Positions 1-10,456 are shown, numbered from the stretch's first letter. The stretch is 58,940 bases of DNA from a virus (IMGVR_UViG_3300031687_000012:1-58940), one strand, 5' to 3'. Notes: generated from the sequence alone by a model not told the origin. Made by a program: numbers and translations.

Positions 1-3000
1 ACTGCAAAATCAAAGAACTTGAGAGAGTACCGAGCAGTAAGATTCTCTAAGAACGATGCACACTCAGATAATCCATTCTATGGAAGTGCATACGACCACA
101 AAGAGTTATCACTTGGCGTATCAGATGTATTTAAAATTAGAGGAATATTCGAGGCAGTTCCAGGAACAGACACAAGTGGTGTTGCAACACCTCCGAACGC
201 AGCTATAACTATAACATCGGGTTCAATTTCAACAGGAAACGTACTTAAGGGACAAACAACGGGTGTTCGTGCCAAACTTATTGACTGGAACGGAACTGGC
301 AATACTGCATATTTCTACTATCTATCAACTAATACATTCACCGCAGGTGAAACAGTTGTTGATGAGACAACAGGTGCAATTGCAACGATAACAACATTAG
401 GAACTAATTCTCCTGATATCACAAAAAGATATTTCTTAGACAATGGTCAAAGAGATGGTTACTATGACCACGCAAAACTTGTATTAAAACAAGGACAAAC
501 AACACCAAACAATCAGATAACAGTTATCTTTGATATGTTTACAGGTGGTTCTGGTGATTTCTACAGTGTGAGTTCATATACAAATATTGATTACAAAGAT
601 ATTCCGAACTTTTCACCAAACAAAGTAGACATAGGTGGGTTCGAACCAGACGGACAATTTGAACTTGCAGATGCAATGGACTTTAGACCGTCTGTTGGAC
701 AATTATTTGGTAATTCCGCATTTGGTGGGGCAGGGTTCATATTCAACATTTCAAGTATACTAGATTTATCAGATTTTGGTAGTGGTGGTAACGGTGCAGG
801 TCATTTAATATCTCCGTTTGCATTTGATGCCAGAGACTTTGAATCAAGTAGAGCAAATATATCAGGAAACTCAAGTGCTGATATTAGTACTACTCGTGCA
901 TCTTACTCAAGATGTCCTTTGCCAACTTCAATGGTCAAAGCTAACATAGAGTTCTATGTACCTAGAATAGATAAGGTATACTTACATAGAGGTGGCGCAT
1001 TCGAAGTCGCACAAGGTAATCCTAGTTTAACACCTCAAAGACCAAATTCAATTGATGATGCATTAGAAATGTTTGAGATGTTTATACCTGCATTCACTAA
1101 AAATGTAAAACAGATTCAAGTTAGTTCTAAAGACTACAGAAGATTTACAATGGGTGACATTGGTAAGATTAATCAAAGAGTCACAAACTTAGAAAGAATT
1201 ACAGCACTATCATTATTAGAAAAAGACACGCAAACAAAACAAATACTAGATGCAGATGGTTTCGATAGATTCAAATCTGGTTTCTTAGTAGACAACTTCA
1301 GAGGCCACAAGATTGGTGATGTATCACATCCAGATTATCATGTTGGTATCGATACTAAACTAGGGCAGTTAAGACCACAGTCAGTATCAAACTTCTTTGA
1401 TATACAATTAAACACATCTCAATCAACTGGTTATAAACAGACTGGTGATTTAATCACATTACCGTTTACAGAAGTATCATATGTAAATCAAGATAAGGCA
1501 TCGAGACATCTCAATGTTAATCCATATCATGTATTCGCATTTATAGGTAATGTTAAATTAACACCTGGTTCTGATATATGGAATGATACAGAACAGTTAC
1601 CAGAAGTTAGAATAAACAGAGAAGGAAACTTTGACGCTGTTCTCTCAGAGAATGAAAATTCACTTGGAACGATATGGAATAACTGGCAGACTACATGGGT
1701 TGGTGAACCAATTGTTACATCAACTAACGCAGAGGCGTCAGTTCCAGGTTCGTGGTCAGGTGACCCCGCTCAAGGTGGTGAATGGGTCCAAGGTACAGTT
1801 ATAACAACAGAGATTACTGAAACACCAGAGATTCAATCAAGACAAGGTGTAAATACTTCAGTAGTTGAAGACTTTGTAGAAACAAGAAACGATAGAGTTG
1901 TTAGTGTTAGTGTTATACCTTTCATTAGAAGTAGAGAGATAACCGCAGTAGGAACTAACTTAAAACCAAACACAAAACACTTTGTATACTTCGATGGTAT
2001 CAGAGTAGATGGTTATGTAACACCTGGTAGTGCTGATTTCTCACAAGATGGCACAACAAGTAGAGGTGTTGGGGTAAAAACAAATGGTAATGGTAAAGTA
2101 GAATGTAAGTTCTTAATACCTAATGACCAATTCCAAAGATTCCCAACAGGACAAAGGTCACTAAAAATAACATCTAGTGCATTAAATCAAAGTAATCCTG
2201 ACTCATCGGGTTCAGAGATTTATCAGGCACAAGGTCTATTAAACAGTTCACAAACAGAAGTTGTATCTACTAGAAATGGTAGAGTTATAACAGAAAGATT
2301 ATCAGGCGAAAGAACAATAACGAGAAAGGGCGAAAGATTAAATGTGGAAAGTGATGGTTCATTACCACCTCCTCCGCCAATTAATCCTCCGGTACCACCA
2401 GCACCAATACCGCCGCCAATATTCATTATCAGCGAACCAGTATTAGTACCTGTTCCAGTTCCGGTCCCAGTACCTGTTCCAGTTCCGGTCCCAGTACCCG
2501 TTCCAGTTCCGGTCCCAGTAACACCGATACCGATACCAGTAACACCTCCGGTTTTACCTCCTAGGAAAAAACCACCTCAGGTGCCAGACCTATTTGAAAT
2601 ACCAGATAGAATATCTAGAGCCATTGCAAGAGAAGAAGGACCAGGTTGGAAAGACCCATTGGCCGAATCATTCTTAGTAGAAGCCGATGGTGGTATGTTC
2701 TTAACATCTATCGATATATACTTTAAGACTAAGGCAACTAACTTACCTGTATCAATAGAATTGAGAAACATGGTAAATGGTTATCCAGGACAGACAACTT
2801 TACCATTCTCTATTGTAACAAAGGATCCAGATACAGTCAACATAACAGACGATGGTTCTACTGCAACAACATTCACATTTGAATCTCCTGTTTTCCTAGA
2901 AGATAAACAAGAGTATTGTTTTGTAGTATATACAAACTCACCAGATTACGAGTGTTTCATATCCAGAATGGGCGAAACAGACTTAATTACTGGTCAAACA

Positions 3001-4482
3001 ATATCAGGACAACCATACGCTGGTTCATTATTCTTATCGCAGAATGCATCCACATGGACAGCAGAACAAACAGACGACTTGAAATTCAATATGAAGGCTG
3101 CTAAATTCACTAGGAATTCTACTGCCAACATAGTATTTGAAAACGAACATTTACCTCCAAGACCATTACAGAATAACTCAGTTGAGACATACAGTGACCA
3201 ATCATTCTTTAGAGTGTATAGTTACGCACATGGAATGTATGATACAACTTCGAATGTTGTAATATATGGTATACAAGGAGACAAAAAGAACGGTGTCTTA
3301 ACAGTCGCAGTTGCATCAACGACAGGAACTCCTGCCGAGAACACTTACATCAATCAGAACCTTGGCACAACAGGTGGAACAGGAACTGGAATGAAAGTTG
3401 GTGGTTATGTTGTTAATTCTAGTAATGCTATTACTGCATTTACAATCAGTGACCCAGGTGTTGGTTATACCGCAGCTGACACACTAACAGTAGCAGGATT
3501 AAATAATAGTGCCTCTGGTACATTTACAGTCAGTTCTGTTGGAGATACCTTAGGTGGTATTCCAGTGGCTGCAATGAATAAGGTGTTTAGTAGTCTAACT
3601 AATTATGGCATAGATTCATTTGCCTGTACACCAGACTTATCATCATATAATTTAGATTATAGTAACGCAGTAGAATCAACAATTGGTGGAGGCGAAAACG
3701 CATTCGCTACTACTAACATGTATTACGATGTACTGCATACAATGATACCATCTTTAACATTTAAAGATACTACAATGTTGTCAAGTGTTAGAAGAACAGG
3801 AACAAATTCACCTGAGTCAACTGCATTAGATACAACATACACAATGCGTTCTACTAATGATTTCATAACATTGAATGATAATAACTATTTTGAGAAACCT
3901 AGTATTATCGCATCAAGTATTAATGAACAAGAAGAAGTAACTGGTGGGCCAACTAATAAATCATTCGAGTGTAGATTACAGTTTAATACTACTAATCAGA
4001 ACTTATCACCAGTGATTGATGTTGGTACTATTGGTGCATTGGGTATCATGAATAGAATCAACGATATTGATTCTGCTTCTGATTTACCAACTGCTATGCC
4101 GTACATCGATTCAACAGAACCCGATGGCGACAACAACGCAATGGTATACATAACAAGAAAAGTTAATCTTAAGAATCCTGCAACATCTTTAAAAGTAATC
4201 GCAGATAACTTTAGACCACCTGAATCTGATTTGAAATTCATGTTTAAGATATTGAAGAATGACGAGACAACACCTATCGATGACTTAGGGTTCGAATACT
4301 TCAATACGACAGGTGCGCCAGATGTAGTAACAGAACAAGATGCAAGAAACTTTAAAGAGTATGAATATACTGCCGAAGGTCTGCCAGAGTTCACAGGTTT
4401 TGTAGTTAAAATTGTTGGACAATCAAGTAATACTTCGATTATTCCTCTAGTGACTGCATTAAGGTGTATCGCACTTGCCTAA
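1..4482 (+). CDS. Large virion structural protein, baseplate or fibre associated (5' partial)
   Basis: The frame is open from base 1, so the true start lies upstream; the TTG at 19 has no special support. About 1490 residues are visible. The N-terminal part has a DNGQRDGYYDHAKL stretch followed by GSGDFYSVSSY. I associate this with DUF4815-type structural proteins of marine T4-like phages, from memory and not tested. A proline-rich linker lies at roughly residues 785-865, including a run of VP dipeptides encoded by a 24-bp tandem repeat. The C-terminal half is rich in beta-prone, Thr/Asn/Gly sequence, with no enzyme motif I recognise. It overlaps the next gene by 8 bases and heads the tail-fibre region, so a baseplate or tail-fibre role is likely but inferred. 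Confidence 0.75.
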   Translation, partial: TAKSKNLREYRAVRFSKNDAHSDNPFYGSAYDHKELSLGVSDVFKIRGIFEAVPGTDTSGVATPPNAAITITSGSISTGNVLKGQTTGVRAKLIDWNGTGNTAYFYYLSTNTFTAGETVVDETTGAIATITTLGTNSPDITKRYFLDNGQRDGYYDHAKLVLKQGQTTPNNQITVIFDMFTGGSGDFYSVSSYTNIDYKDIPNFSPNKVDIGGFEPDGQFELADAMDFRPSVGQLFGNSAFGGAGFIFNISSILDLSDFGSGGNGAGHLISPFAFDARDFESSRANISGNSSADISTTRASYSRCPLPTSMVKANIEFYVPRIDKVYLHRGGAFEVAQGNPSLTPQRPNSIDDALEMFEMFIPAFTKNVKQIQVSSKDYRRFTMGDIGKINQRVTNLERITALSLLEKDTQTKQILDADGFDRFKSGFLVDNFRGHKIGDVSHPDYHVGIDTKLGQLRPQSVSNFFDIQLNTSQSTGYKQTGDLITLPFTEVSYVNQDKASRHLNVNPYHVFAFIGNVKLTPGSDIWNDTEQLPEVRINREGNFDAVLSENENSLGTIWNNWQTTWVGEPIVTSTNAEASVPGSWSGDPAQGGEWVQGTVITTEITETPEIQSRQGVNTSVVEDFVETRNDRVVSVSVIPFIRSREITAVGTNLKPNTKHFVYFDGIRVDGYVTPGSADFSQDGTTSRGVGVKTNGNGKVECKFLIPNDQFQRFPTGQRSLKITSSALNQSNPDSSGSEIYQAQGLLNSSQTEVVSTRNGRVITERLSGERTITRKGERLNVESDGSLPPPPPINPPVPPAPIPPPIFIISEPVLVPVPVPVPVPVPVPVPVPVPVPVPVTPIPIPVTPPVLPPRKKPPQVPDLFEIPDRISRAIAREEGPGWKDPLAESFLVEADGGMFLTSIDIYFKTKATNLPVSIELRNMVNGYPGQTTLPFSIVTKDPDTVNITDDGSTATTFTFESPVFLEDKQEYCFVVYTNSPDYECFISRMGETDLITGQTISGQPYAGSLFLSQNASTWTAEQTDDLKFNMKAAKFTRNSTANIVFENEHLPPRPLQNNSVETYSDQSFFRVYSYAHGMYDTTSNVVIYGIQGDKKNGVLTVAVASTTGTPAENTYINQNLGTTGGTGTGMKVGGYVVNSSNAITAFTISDPGVGYTAADTLTVAGLNNSASGTFTVSSVGDTLGGIPVAAMNKVFSSLTNYGIDSFACTPDLSSYNLDYSNAVESTIGGGENAFATTNMYYDVLHTMIPSLTFKDTTMLSSVRRTGTNSPESTALDTTYTMRSTNDFITLNDNNYFEKPSIIASSINEQEEVTGGPTNKSFECRLQFNTTNQNLSPVIDVGTIGALGIMNRINDIDSASDLPTAMPYIDSTEPDGDNNAMVYITRKVNLKNPATSLKVIADNFRPPESDLKFMFKILKNDETTPIDDLGFEYFNTTGAPDVVTEQDARNFKEYEYTAEGLPEFTGFVVKIVGQSSNTSIIPLVTALRCIALA
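2446..2517 (+). repeat. Three tandem 24-bp repeats encoding a VP run
   Basis: Three consecutive 24-bp units starting at 2446, 2470 and 2494 differ by a single C/T change. They encode alternating Val-Pro in the linker of the large structural protein. Flanking sequence continues the pattern more loosely (TPIPIPVTPP). It probably makes a stiff extended spacer and may vary in length by slippage. Confidence 0.85.
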
Positions 4483-4690
4483 GATAATACAGAAAGTGGA
4501 AGGATTTTCAGACCTAATTAGGGATGAAACCTCTCACGCTATTGTCAATACGAATGATGAACAGTATAGATTGACAATTAGAAGAAGAGAGTTAATGAGA
4601 ACTCAAAAGAATGAAATAAATACTCTTAAGATAGAGATAACAGAAATTAAAAACTTATTAAAAGATATAGTAGAGAAATTACATGGCTAA
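4475..4690 (+). CDS. Small coiled-coil protein of the tail region, unknown function
   Basis: A 71-residue protein starting at a TTG that overlaps the stop of the large structural gene by 8 bases. No earlier in-frame ATG exists, and the first internal ATG would remove more than half the protein. The N-terminus (KVEGFSDLIRDETSHAIVNT) resembles, from memory, a short conserved protein found beside fibre genes in T4-like marine phages. Residues 40-70 form a charged heptad-like helix (EINTLKIEITEIKNLLKDI), so trimerisation or adaptor binding is plausible. Its stop overlaps the next start. The function is unknown; the start codon is the main uncertainty. Confidence 0.7.
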   Translation: MPKIIQKVEGFSDLIRDETSHAIVNTNDEQYRLTIRRRELMRTQKNEINTLKIEITEIKNLLKDIVEKLHG

Positions 4691-7346
4691 AACAGTAGAC
4701 AACTTCGCAACAATTGAAGACTTTAGAACCACCTACAACGAACTCGCATTTGATGTGGGTGATGTTTCTGGTCTAAGGGATGGATTAAAGACTGGAAACA
4801 ACGGAACAATAGTTGATGCTGTCAATGTCTTAGAAGACAAACAGTTCTTCTTCCAAGAGTTCGTATTTGTTGCAACAAACAATCAGGTCGAATTTACAGG
4901 AGTAGATAGTTTCTCGAATGACTTAATCTTTGTAAAAGATAAGATTCAAGTATTCAAGAATGAAAGACATTTGATAGAAGATGTAGATTTCATCATTTCT
5001 AGTCCTACAGGAACTGGTGCTCACAAGGGTGTAACACTAACAGGTACTTATGCATCTGGTCAAGCCAATGCAATGTCCGCTAACGATAGACTACACACAT
5101 ATTCATACACTGGTGCATTCGTAGGAACAAACATTGCAAATGCTGTCGCCTCTTTCTTTCAGAAGACAGTTGAAGAGACAATTTATAACTCTAACTCGAA
5201 TGGTGTAATTCTAAATGGTGACAGTTCATCACCTACAACTTTACTAGAATCTGGTTATACAATACAACTTGCCGGTAAAACTTTCGCAGAAGAAGATATA
5301 TTACTCACAACAGGTAAGACACTAACTGCTCCCACTATCACTGATTCTACAATGAGTATCAATAGTGGTTCTATAACAGGCGCAGTCAACGGAACATTCT
5401 CAGGATTCTTAGACATCGAAGGTAACATCGATGTAAATGGTATAACTAATTTAGATGTTGTAGACATTGATGGTGCAGTAGATATGGCATCATCACTAGC
5501 AGTTGCCGGCAATACAGACTTAAATGCAAATCTTACAGTAGACGGAAACACAACATTAGGTAACGCCGCTACTGATAATATAACATTCACAGGTAAAGCT
5601 GCTTCTAATTTAAGACCAAATGCTAATAACACATATTCATTGGGTCTATCAACAGCAAGATGGTCAAATGTATATTCACAACTTGCAGATGTTACTGGAA
5701 TTGCAACAGTAGGAACTCTAACAGACGGAACATTAAGTATCACTGGCGGAGACATTACAGGTGTCGATGATATAACAGGTGCTGTAAACTCAGTATTCAA
5801 ATCAGATATCAATAAAGTTAATGAAGTCAAAGATTTTGATGGTACTCACACAATATTAAGAACAACAACCGACTCTCACGGTGTTGCTAATCGTGGTCAT
5901 TTAGTTGGAACAGTTGACACTTTAAGTAATCATACAACAGCAGGTTTAGCAGAAGATGCAAGTGCAACAGTATCAAGTAAAACAATGTATTTTACCGATG
6001 CAAGAGTTCTAACAAAAATAAATTCTACGAATATCGATGCATTGAGTAACGTAACCAACTCATCGCTTGCAAATGATGACGTTTTACTGTATAATGGTAG
6101 TGCATGGGCAAATACAAACATGCAAGAAAGAGTTGAAGATATCGCTGGTGCAATGTTCACTGGTAATACTGAAACAGGTCTCTCAGTCACATACAACGAT
6201 GCTTCGGGTAAAACAAATCTAGTAGTTGCAGATTCAGACTTTGCGATAACTGGTGCAGTCACAGGTACTGTAACTCAGACTGCAAAGGGTAATGTAACGA
6301 TTGATACTGCATTAACACCAATCAATCTTTCGACACTAACAGATGCAACTGTAACAAGTCCTGCGACTGACCATATTCTAGTCTATACTTCTAGTAACAA
6401 ATTTGAAAATACACCTCTCGCAGAGAAAGTAGAAGATGTAGTTGGTGCAATGTTTACTGGTAATACTGAAACAGGTCTTAGTGTTGTATACGATGACAGT
6501 TCAAACGACATCAATGTTGTTGTAGATAATTCAAACTTCGCCTTAACAGGCAAAGTATCAGGTACTGCTACTCAGACTGCAAAAGGTAATGTATCTATTG
6601 CAACGACAGTCAATCTTGCATTATCAGACCTTCCTTCAATCTCTTTAACTAATTTAGCAGATGCAACTATAACATCTGCCGCTTCTGACCACATCTTAGT
6701 ACATGATGGCAGTGATTTTAAAAACATTGATATTAAAGAGAAGGTACAAGACATTGCTGGTGCAATGTTCACATCAACAAATACCGAAACAGGTCTTACT
6801 GTTACTTATCAAGATGGTACAAACGACATAGATGTTGTTGTAGATAATTCAAACTTCGCCTTAACAGGTAAAGTTACTGGTACTGCAACTCAGACTGCAA
6901 AGGGTAATGTATCCATTGCAACATCAGTTAATCTTGCATTAGCAGACCTTCCTGCAATAACTTTAGAAAACTTAAGTAATGTTAATACTGGCGCAGGCGT
7001 TGGCCAAGTATTAGGATACAATGGGTCCTCATGGGGTCCTATTAATCAGAGTACAACTACAGATTCCACTACTGAGGGAACGAATAAATACTTTACAGAT
7101 GGAAGAGTCAATGATGTCATTATTGCTGGTACAGGTCTTGCAAAGTCCTATAATGCCAACGCAGATGGCGGTACCGATACTTCTATAGATGGCAGAGTGA
7201 CCATGTCAGTAAATACTAGTAATGGTGTTAAAATAGATGGTGATGATGTCGAATTAGATTACAGTGTGATAACAGACTCGGATTTATCTGGTGGTCTACC
7301 AAGTGGCTCAGGTAAATCTGTTGGTCATTTGTTCTTTTTAGTATAG
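4683..7346 (+). CDS. Tail fibre-like virion protein with repeated TETG/TAKGNV modules
   Basis: 887 residues starting at an ATG that overlaps the previous stop. The N-terminal 200 residues (NFATIEDFRTTYNELAFDVG) look like an attachment domain. A central part has repeated short blocks of Asn-Gly-Asp type. The C-terminal half carries three near-copies of a module beginning VEDIAGAMFTGNTETGLSV at about residues 484, 582 and 687. These alternate with ALTGKVTGTATQTAKGNV blocks. The same modules occur in the 15070-17640 protein. Such repeats are typical of fibre proteins of marine T4-like phages. No enzymatic motif is visible. A receptor-contacting or shaft role is inferred from composition and position. 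Confidence 0.8.
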   Translation: MAKTVDNFATIEDFRTTYNELAFDVGDVSGLRDGLKTGNNGTIVDAVNVLEDKQFFFQEFVFVATNNQVEFTGVDSFSNDLIFVKDKIQVFKNERHLIEDVDFIISSPTGTGAHKGVTLTGTYASGQANAMSANDRLHTYSYTGAFVGTNIANAVASFFQKTVEETIYNSNSNGVILNGDSSSPTTLLESGYTIQLAGKTFAEEDILLTTGKTLTAPTITDSTMSINSGSITGAVNGTFSGFLDIEGNIDVNGITNLDVVDIDGAVDMASSLAVAGNTDLNANLTVDGNTTLGNAATDNITFTGKAASNLRPNANNTYSLGLSTARWSNVYSQLADVTGIATVGTLTDGTLSITGGDITGVDDITGAVNSVFKSDINKVNEVKDFDGTHTILRTTTDSHGVANRGHLVGTVDTLSNHTTAGLAEDASATVSSKTMYFTDARVLTKINSTNIDALSNVTNSSLANDDVLLYNGSAWANTNMQERVEDIAGAMFTGNTETGLSVTYNDASGKTNLVVADSDFAITGAVTGTVTQTAKGNVTIDTALTPINLSTLTDATVTSPATDHILVYTSSNKFENTPLAEKVEDVVGAMFTGNTETGLSVVYDDSSNDINVVVDNSNFALTGKVSGTATQTAKGNVSIATTVNLALSDLPSISLTNLADATITSAASDHILVHDGSDFKNIDIKEKVQDIAGAMFTSTNTETGLTVTYQDGTNDIDVVVDNSNFALTGKVTGTATQTAKGNVSIATSVNLALADLPAITLENLSNVNTGAGVGQVLGYNGSSWGPINQSTTTDSTTEGTNKYFTDGRVNDVIIAGTGLAKSYNANADGGTDTSIDGRVTMSVNTSNGVKIDGDDVELDYSVITDSDLSGGLPSGSGKSVGHLFFLV

Positions 7347-7356
7347 TGAAACAATT

Positions 7357-8994
7357 ATGTCAGATGATATTTTTATAAAACAGGACCAAGTTATAGGGCA
7401 ACAACCCTTTATTAGTCAGACTGCGGTCAGTGGACAAGCATATACAACATCACAAAGAGTCTATCAAGTTCCATCGATTGGACAGACTCCGTTTACATAT
7501 GTAAATCGTACTCCTACTATAACACAAACGGCTTTAAATGTTCAGAATCCTTCAACTTATCAACATAGAAGTCCATTAACTTATCAACATAGAAGTCCGT
7601 CAACTTACAATCATAGAAGTCCTTTTACATATAATCATAGGTCTCCGTTTACATATAACGCAAGACAACCGGCCAGCTATCAACATCAATCGCCTTCGAC
7701 TTATCAGGTTAGTTATTCAAGACGAGAATCGTCTAACTATGACCATAGAAGTCCGTTTATAACGCAGGTTTCTAGAAGCGCACAAGAACCTAATATTACT
7801 CAGACTAGAACTCCGTTGATTTATCAACATCAAAGTACGTTTACCTATGACCATAGAAGTCCGTTGACATATGACCATAGGTCACCTGTTATTAGTCAGT
7901 CTACTTACAACCATAGAGAACCTATAATTTATCAAAGTAGAACCTCCGTGCAGAGTTCGTTTACTTATCAACATAGAAGTCCGTTTACTTACGACCATAG
8001 AGAACCAAGTACATATAATCATAGGTCATCTTTTCAGAGTCCGTTGATTTATCAACATCAAAGTCCTGCGACATATAATCATAGGTCATCTTTTCAAAGT
8101 CCGTTTACTTACGACCATAGAAGTCCGTTGACATATGACCATAGGTCTCCGTTTATTTACCAAAACACTGCAAGTAAACAGACTACCGTTACTTACAACC
8201 ATAGGTCGCCGTTGACATATGACCACAGGTCGCCGTTGACATATGACCATAGGTCACCATTTACATATGACCACAGAAGTCCTTTGACATATGACCATAG
8301 AAGTCCGTTGACATATAACCATAGGTCACCATTTACATATAGTAGAAGAACTCCTTTCATCTTTGATGGTGTAGATGGAGATGACGCTGGAGATAATTCA
8401 ACAACTTGGGGTCCAGGCGATAGTAGTGCAATTGCATATGTTTCTGCTTCAGATGTAACTAGTAATCGTCTTTGGGATTCTACAGTAAATTCCAGTTCCG
8501 CATCTGGTGCTCACAATGCAAATTGCCAAATGATTTTTAATTATCAAACAACTGGTTCAAACGCTAACACCCTTAGGGCCCGATGGCACATGGACAAATC
8601 AGCTCAAAGTACACAAATATCAAGATATGAAGACTTTATTCAAAGTCATAGTCCAAGTGGTATCGATAGTTCTTGGTCATGGGATGTTAAATGGGAAAGT
8701 ACAACTGCGAGTCCAGGGTATTTCACCTCGAATAACAACGGTATTGGAACCGGACCAAGTCTTGCTGAAGATACTTATCATAATGTATGGAATGGAACCA
8801 CTGCTACTCAAAGACTATTCAAGTGGGAAGGTAGTACTTCTAACCAATCCGAGGCAGAAGTTAATCTTATCTCAGCTAATGTGAAATTCACTGTAAGAAT
8901 ATCGAAATCTGGAGAAACTTCTTTGTTTACATCGACTACAGCGCAATCGGTGTCAGTCTTCGTACTTAATACTGGCGGCGGAGGAGGTCCATAA
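7357..8994 (+). CDS. Octapeptide-repeat protein (HRSP-x-TY type) with globular C-terminus
   Basis: 545 residues. From about residue 60 to 330 the protein is almost entirely an 8-residue repeat of the form TYDHRSPL/TYNHRSPF, with variants such as TYQHQSPS. The N-terminal 60 residues are a looser version (QQPFISQT, QTPFTYVN). After about residue 335 the repeats stop. A 210-residue non-repeat domain follows, rich in Ser/Thr/Trp/Gly, ending in a run of five glycines and a proline. The Pro position is fixed and the repeat length is even, which suggests an extended beta-type fibre shaft. The gene lies within the fibre cluster and overlaps the next start by one base (TAATG). It has relatives at 8994, 17668 and 19676. 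I recognise no named family. Confidence 0.8.
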   Translation: MSDDIFIKQDQVIGQQPFISQTAVSGQAYTTSQRVYQVPSIGQTPFTYVNRTPTITQTALNVQNPSTYQHRSPLTYQHRSPSTYNHRSPFTYNHRSPFTYNARQPASYQHQSPSTYQVSYSRRESSNYDHRSPFITQVSRSAQEPNITQTRTPLIYQHQSTFTYDHRSPLTYDHRSPVISQSTYNHREPIIYQSRTSVQSSFTYQHRSPFTYDHREPSTYNHRSSFQSPLIYQHQSPATYNHRSSFQSPFTYDHRSPLTYDHRSPFIYQNTASKQTTVTYNHRSPLTYDHRSPLTYDHRSPFTYDHRSPLTYDHRSPLTYNHRSPFTYSRRTPFIFDGVDGDDAGDNSTTWGPGDSSAIAYVSASDVTSNRLWDSTVNSSSASGAHNANCQMIFNYQTTGSNANTLRARWHMDKSAQSTQISRYEDFIQSHSPSGIDSSWSWDVKWESTTASPGYFTSNNNGIGTGPSLAEDTYHNVWNGTTATQRLFKWEGSTSNQSEAEVNLISANVKFTVRISKSGETSLFTSTTAQSVSVFVLNTGGGGGP

Positions 8995-10106
8995 TGGCAA
9001 CAGGACAACAACCACTAATATCGCAGGCACAACAACCGGTAATTAGAAACCAACAAGAACCTAATATTAGAAACCAACAAGAACCTAATATCAGAAGTCA
9101 GCAAGAGCCCAATATTAGAAGTCAACAAGAGCCCAATATTAGAGTTCAGCAAGAGCCTAATATTAGAAATACTCAACAGCCTTCGATATATCAGAATTCT
9201 GTAAATTCTCAACAACCTAATATTAGAAATCAGCAAGAACCTAATATCAGAGTTGGTCAGGAAACTAATCAACAACCTAATATTAGAAATCAGCAAGAAC
9301 CTAATATTCGTTCAAAACAAGTAACAGCACAACAACCTACTATTAAGAATGCACAAAGTCCTTATATTAGAAATGCCCAAGACCCAAGCATAAGAACTGG
9401 TCAGGCGACAGTACAACAACCTAGTATTGCGAATCTACAGTCTCCTTTAATTGCAAGAGCATCAATAGCCTCGCAAGAACCTAACATTAGAAGTCAACAA
9501 GAACCTAATATTAGAGTAAGTCGAGAACCAAATATTGCAAGTAGTCAGCAACCTAGTATTACTCAGACTAGAAGTCCCTTTATCTATAGGCACCCAATTA
9601 ACGCTCAAGAACCTAACACTAGAGTACACCAGTCACCGGTGATTTCACAGGCGATTGCGAATAATCAACAACCTAATATTAGGGATGCTCAGACACCTTA
9701 TATTGCTACTGGTCAAGAACCTAACATTAGAAATCAACAAGAACCCAACATTAGAAATAATCAAGAACCTAACATTAGAAATCAACAAGAACCTAATATT
9801 AGAAGTAAACGAAGTCCTTCTATTGCACAACAACCTACTATAAGTCAGCAACCTTATATTGCTAATGCACAACAAACTTATCAATTTACAACTGCGGTGC
9901 AACAAACTTACTTCCATAGGTCTCCGTTCATTTACCAATCGAATACTAACAGTAATAGACCAATAGGTCCAGTTGCAAAAGTTAAAGGAGTATTCATAAA
10001 AGATGCTGATGGTACCGTAAAACCATCAACAAAAGTATTCGTTAAGAAAGACAGTTCAACAGTTGAGAAAATACATCAAGTACCTGCAACAGACTTTAAC
10101 AAATAG
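8994..10106 (+). CDS. Octapeptide-repeat protein (QEPNIRxQ type)
   Basis: 370 residues, starting at the ATG that shares one base with the previous stop. Residues 5-310 are built of an 8-residue repeat NQQEPNIR, with variants such as QTPYIATG and SQQPSITQ. Near the end the pattern changes to YFHRSPFIYQ, the repeat type of the preceding protein. The last 50 residues (from PIGPVAKVKGVF) are a small basic non-repeat tail. The residue after Pro is usually Asn, and Arg, Asn and Gln dominate, with few acidic residues beyond the Glu in each repeat. A structural fibre component is inferred from location and repetitiveness. No homologous named family is known to me. Confidence 0.8.
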   Translation: MATGQQPLISQAQQPVIRNQQEPNIRNQQEPNIRSQQEPNIRSQQEPNIRVQQEPNIRNTQQPSIYQNSVNSQQPNIRNQQEPNIRVGQETNQQPNIRNQQEPNIRSKQVTAQQPTIKNAQSPYIRNAQDPSIRTGQATVQQPSIANLQSPLIARASIASQEPNIRSQQEPNIRVSREPNIASSQQPSITQTRSPFIYRHPINAQEPNTRVHQSPVISQAIANNQQPNIRDAQTPYIATGQEPNIRNQQEPNIRNNQEPNIRNQQEPNIRSKRSPSIAQQPTISQQPYIANAQQTYQFTTAVQQTYFHRSPFIYQSNTNSNRPIGPVAKVKGVFIKDADGTVKPSTKVFVKKDSSTVEKIHQVPATDFNK

Positions 10107-10110
10107 GATG

Positions 10111-10118
10111 ACTAAATA
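10111..10118 (+). promoter_or_regulatory. Late promoter box ACTAAATA, leaderless spacing
   Basis: ACTAAATA ends 5 bases before the ATG at 10124. It is a variant of the T4 late -10 box TATAAATA. With T4 geometry (box at -13 to -6) transcription would begin on the A of the start codon. Confidence 0.5.
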
Positions 10119-10123
10119 GTAAT

Positions 10124-10456
10124 ATGGCTATACTCGCAAATTTATTCATTGACCAAGGAACAGACTTCACTATTGTAGTCGATGTTTCAGATGCAACAGG
10201 AGAGATTTTAAATCTTTCAGGTTATGTTTCTGCTGGTCAAATTAGAAAGACTTACGGTTCTTCAACCGTTTCAGCGACATTCACTACTACCAATGCAAAC
10301 GCTACAGGTAAAGTAACCATGTCTTTGACTGATACTCAAACTTCAGCATTAGAATCTGGAAGATATGTTTATGATATGAACATAACCAGTGCTAGTGGTG
10401 TAACTACAAGAGTTGTCGAGGGCCAAGCAATCATAACACCAGGAGTGACAAGATAA
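10124..10456 (+). CDS. Small beta-sandwich structural protein of the fibre region
   Basis: 110 residues beginning MAILANLFIDQGTDFTIVVD. The pattern, a short strand, then 'G.D', then LNLSGYVSAGQIRKTYGSS, then ESGRYVYDMNI, resembles the N-terminal domain of baseplate upper proteins (BppU-like) and related proteins of marine T4-like phages. That match is from memory. It probably acts as an adaptor that joins fibres to the baseplate. It is preceded by a late-promoter variant at leaderless spacing, and its stop overlaps the next ATG by one base (TAATG), so the two are likely translated together. Confidence 0.65.
   Translation: MAILANLFIDQGTDFTIVVDVSDATGEILNLSGYVSAGQIRKTYGSSTVSATFTTTNANATGKVTMSLTDTQTSALESGRYVYDMNITSASGVTTRVVEGQAIITPGVTR

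Noticed and set aside
5255-5830. Long open frames on the minus strand inside fibre genes (also 16164-16790, 11023-11430)
   Set aside because: They are opposite strong + strand coding genes of skewed, repetitive composition, lack ribosome sites, and translate to low-complexity Val/Ser/Pro-rich sequence.
9655-9843. Alternate-frame open stretches in repeat genes (also 19845-20231, 20313-20597 and minus-strand 9015-9296, 17806-18117)
   Set aside because: They stay open only because the 24-bp repeats give the same stop-free codons in every unit. Products are Leu/Ile/Asn/Arg repeats with no start signals.
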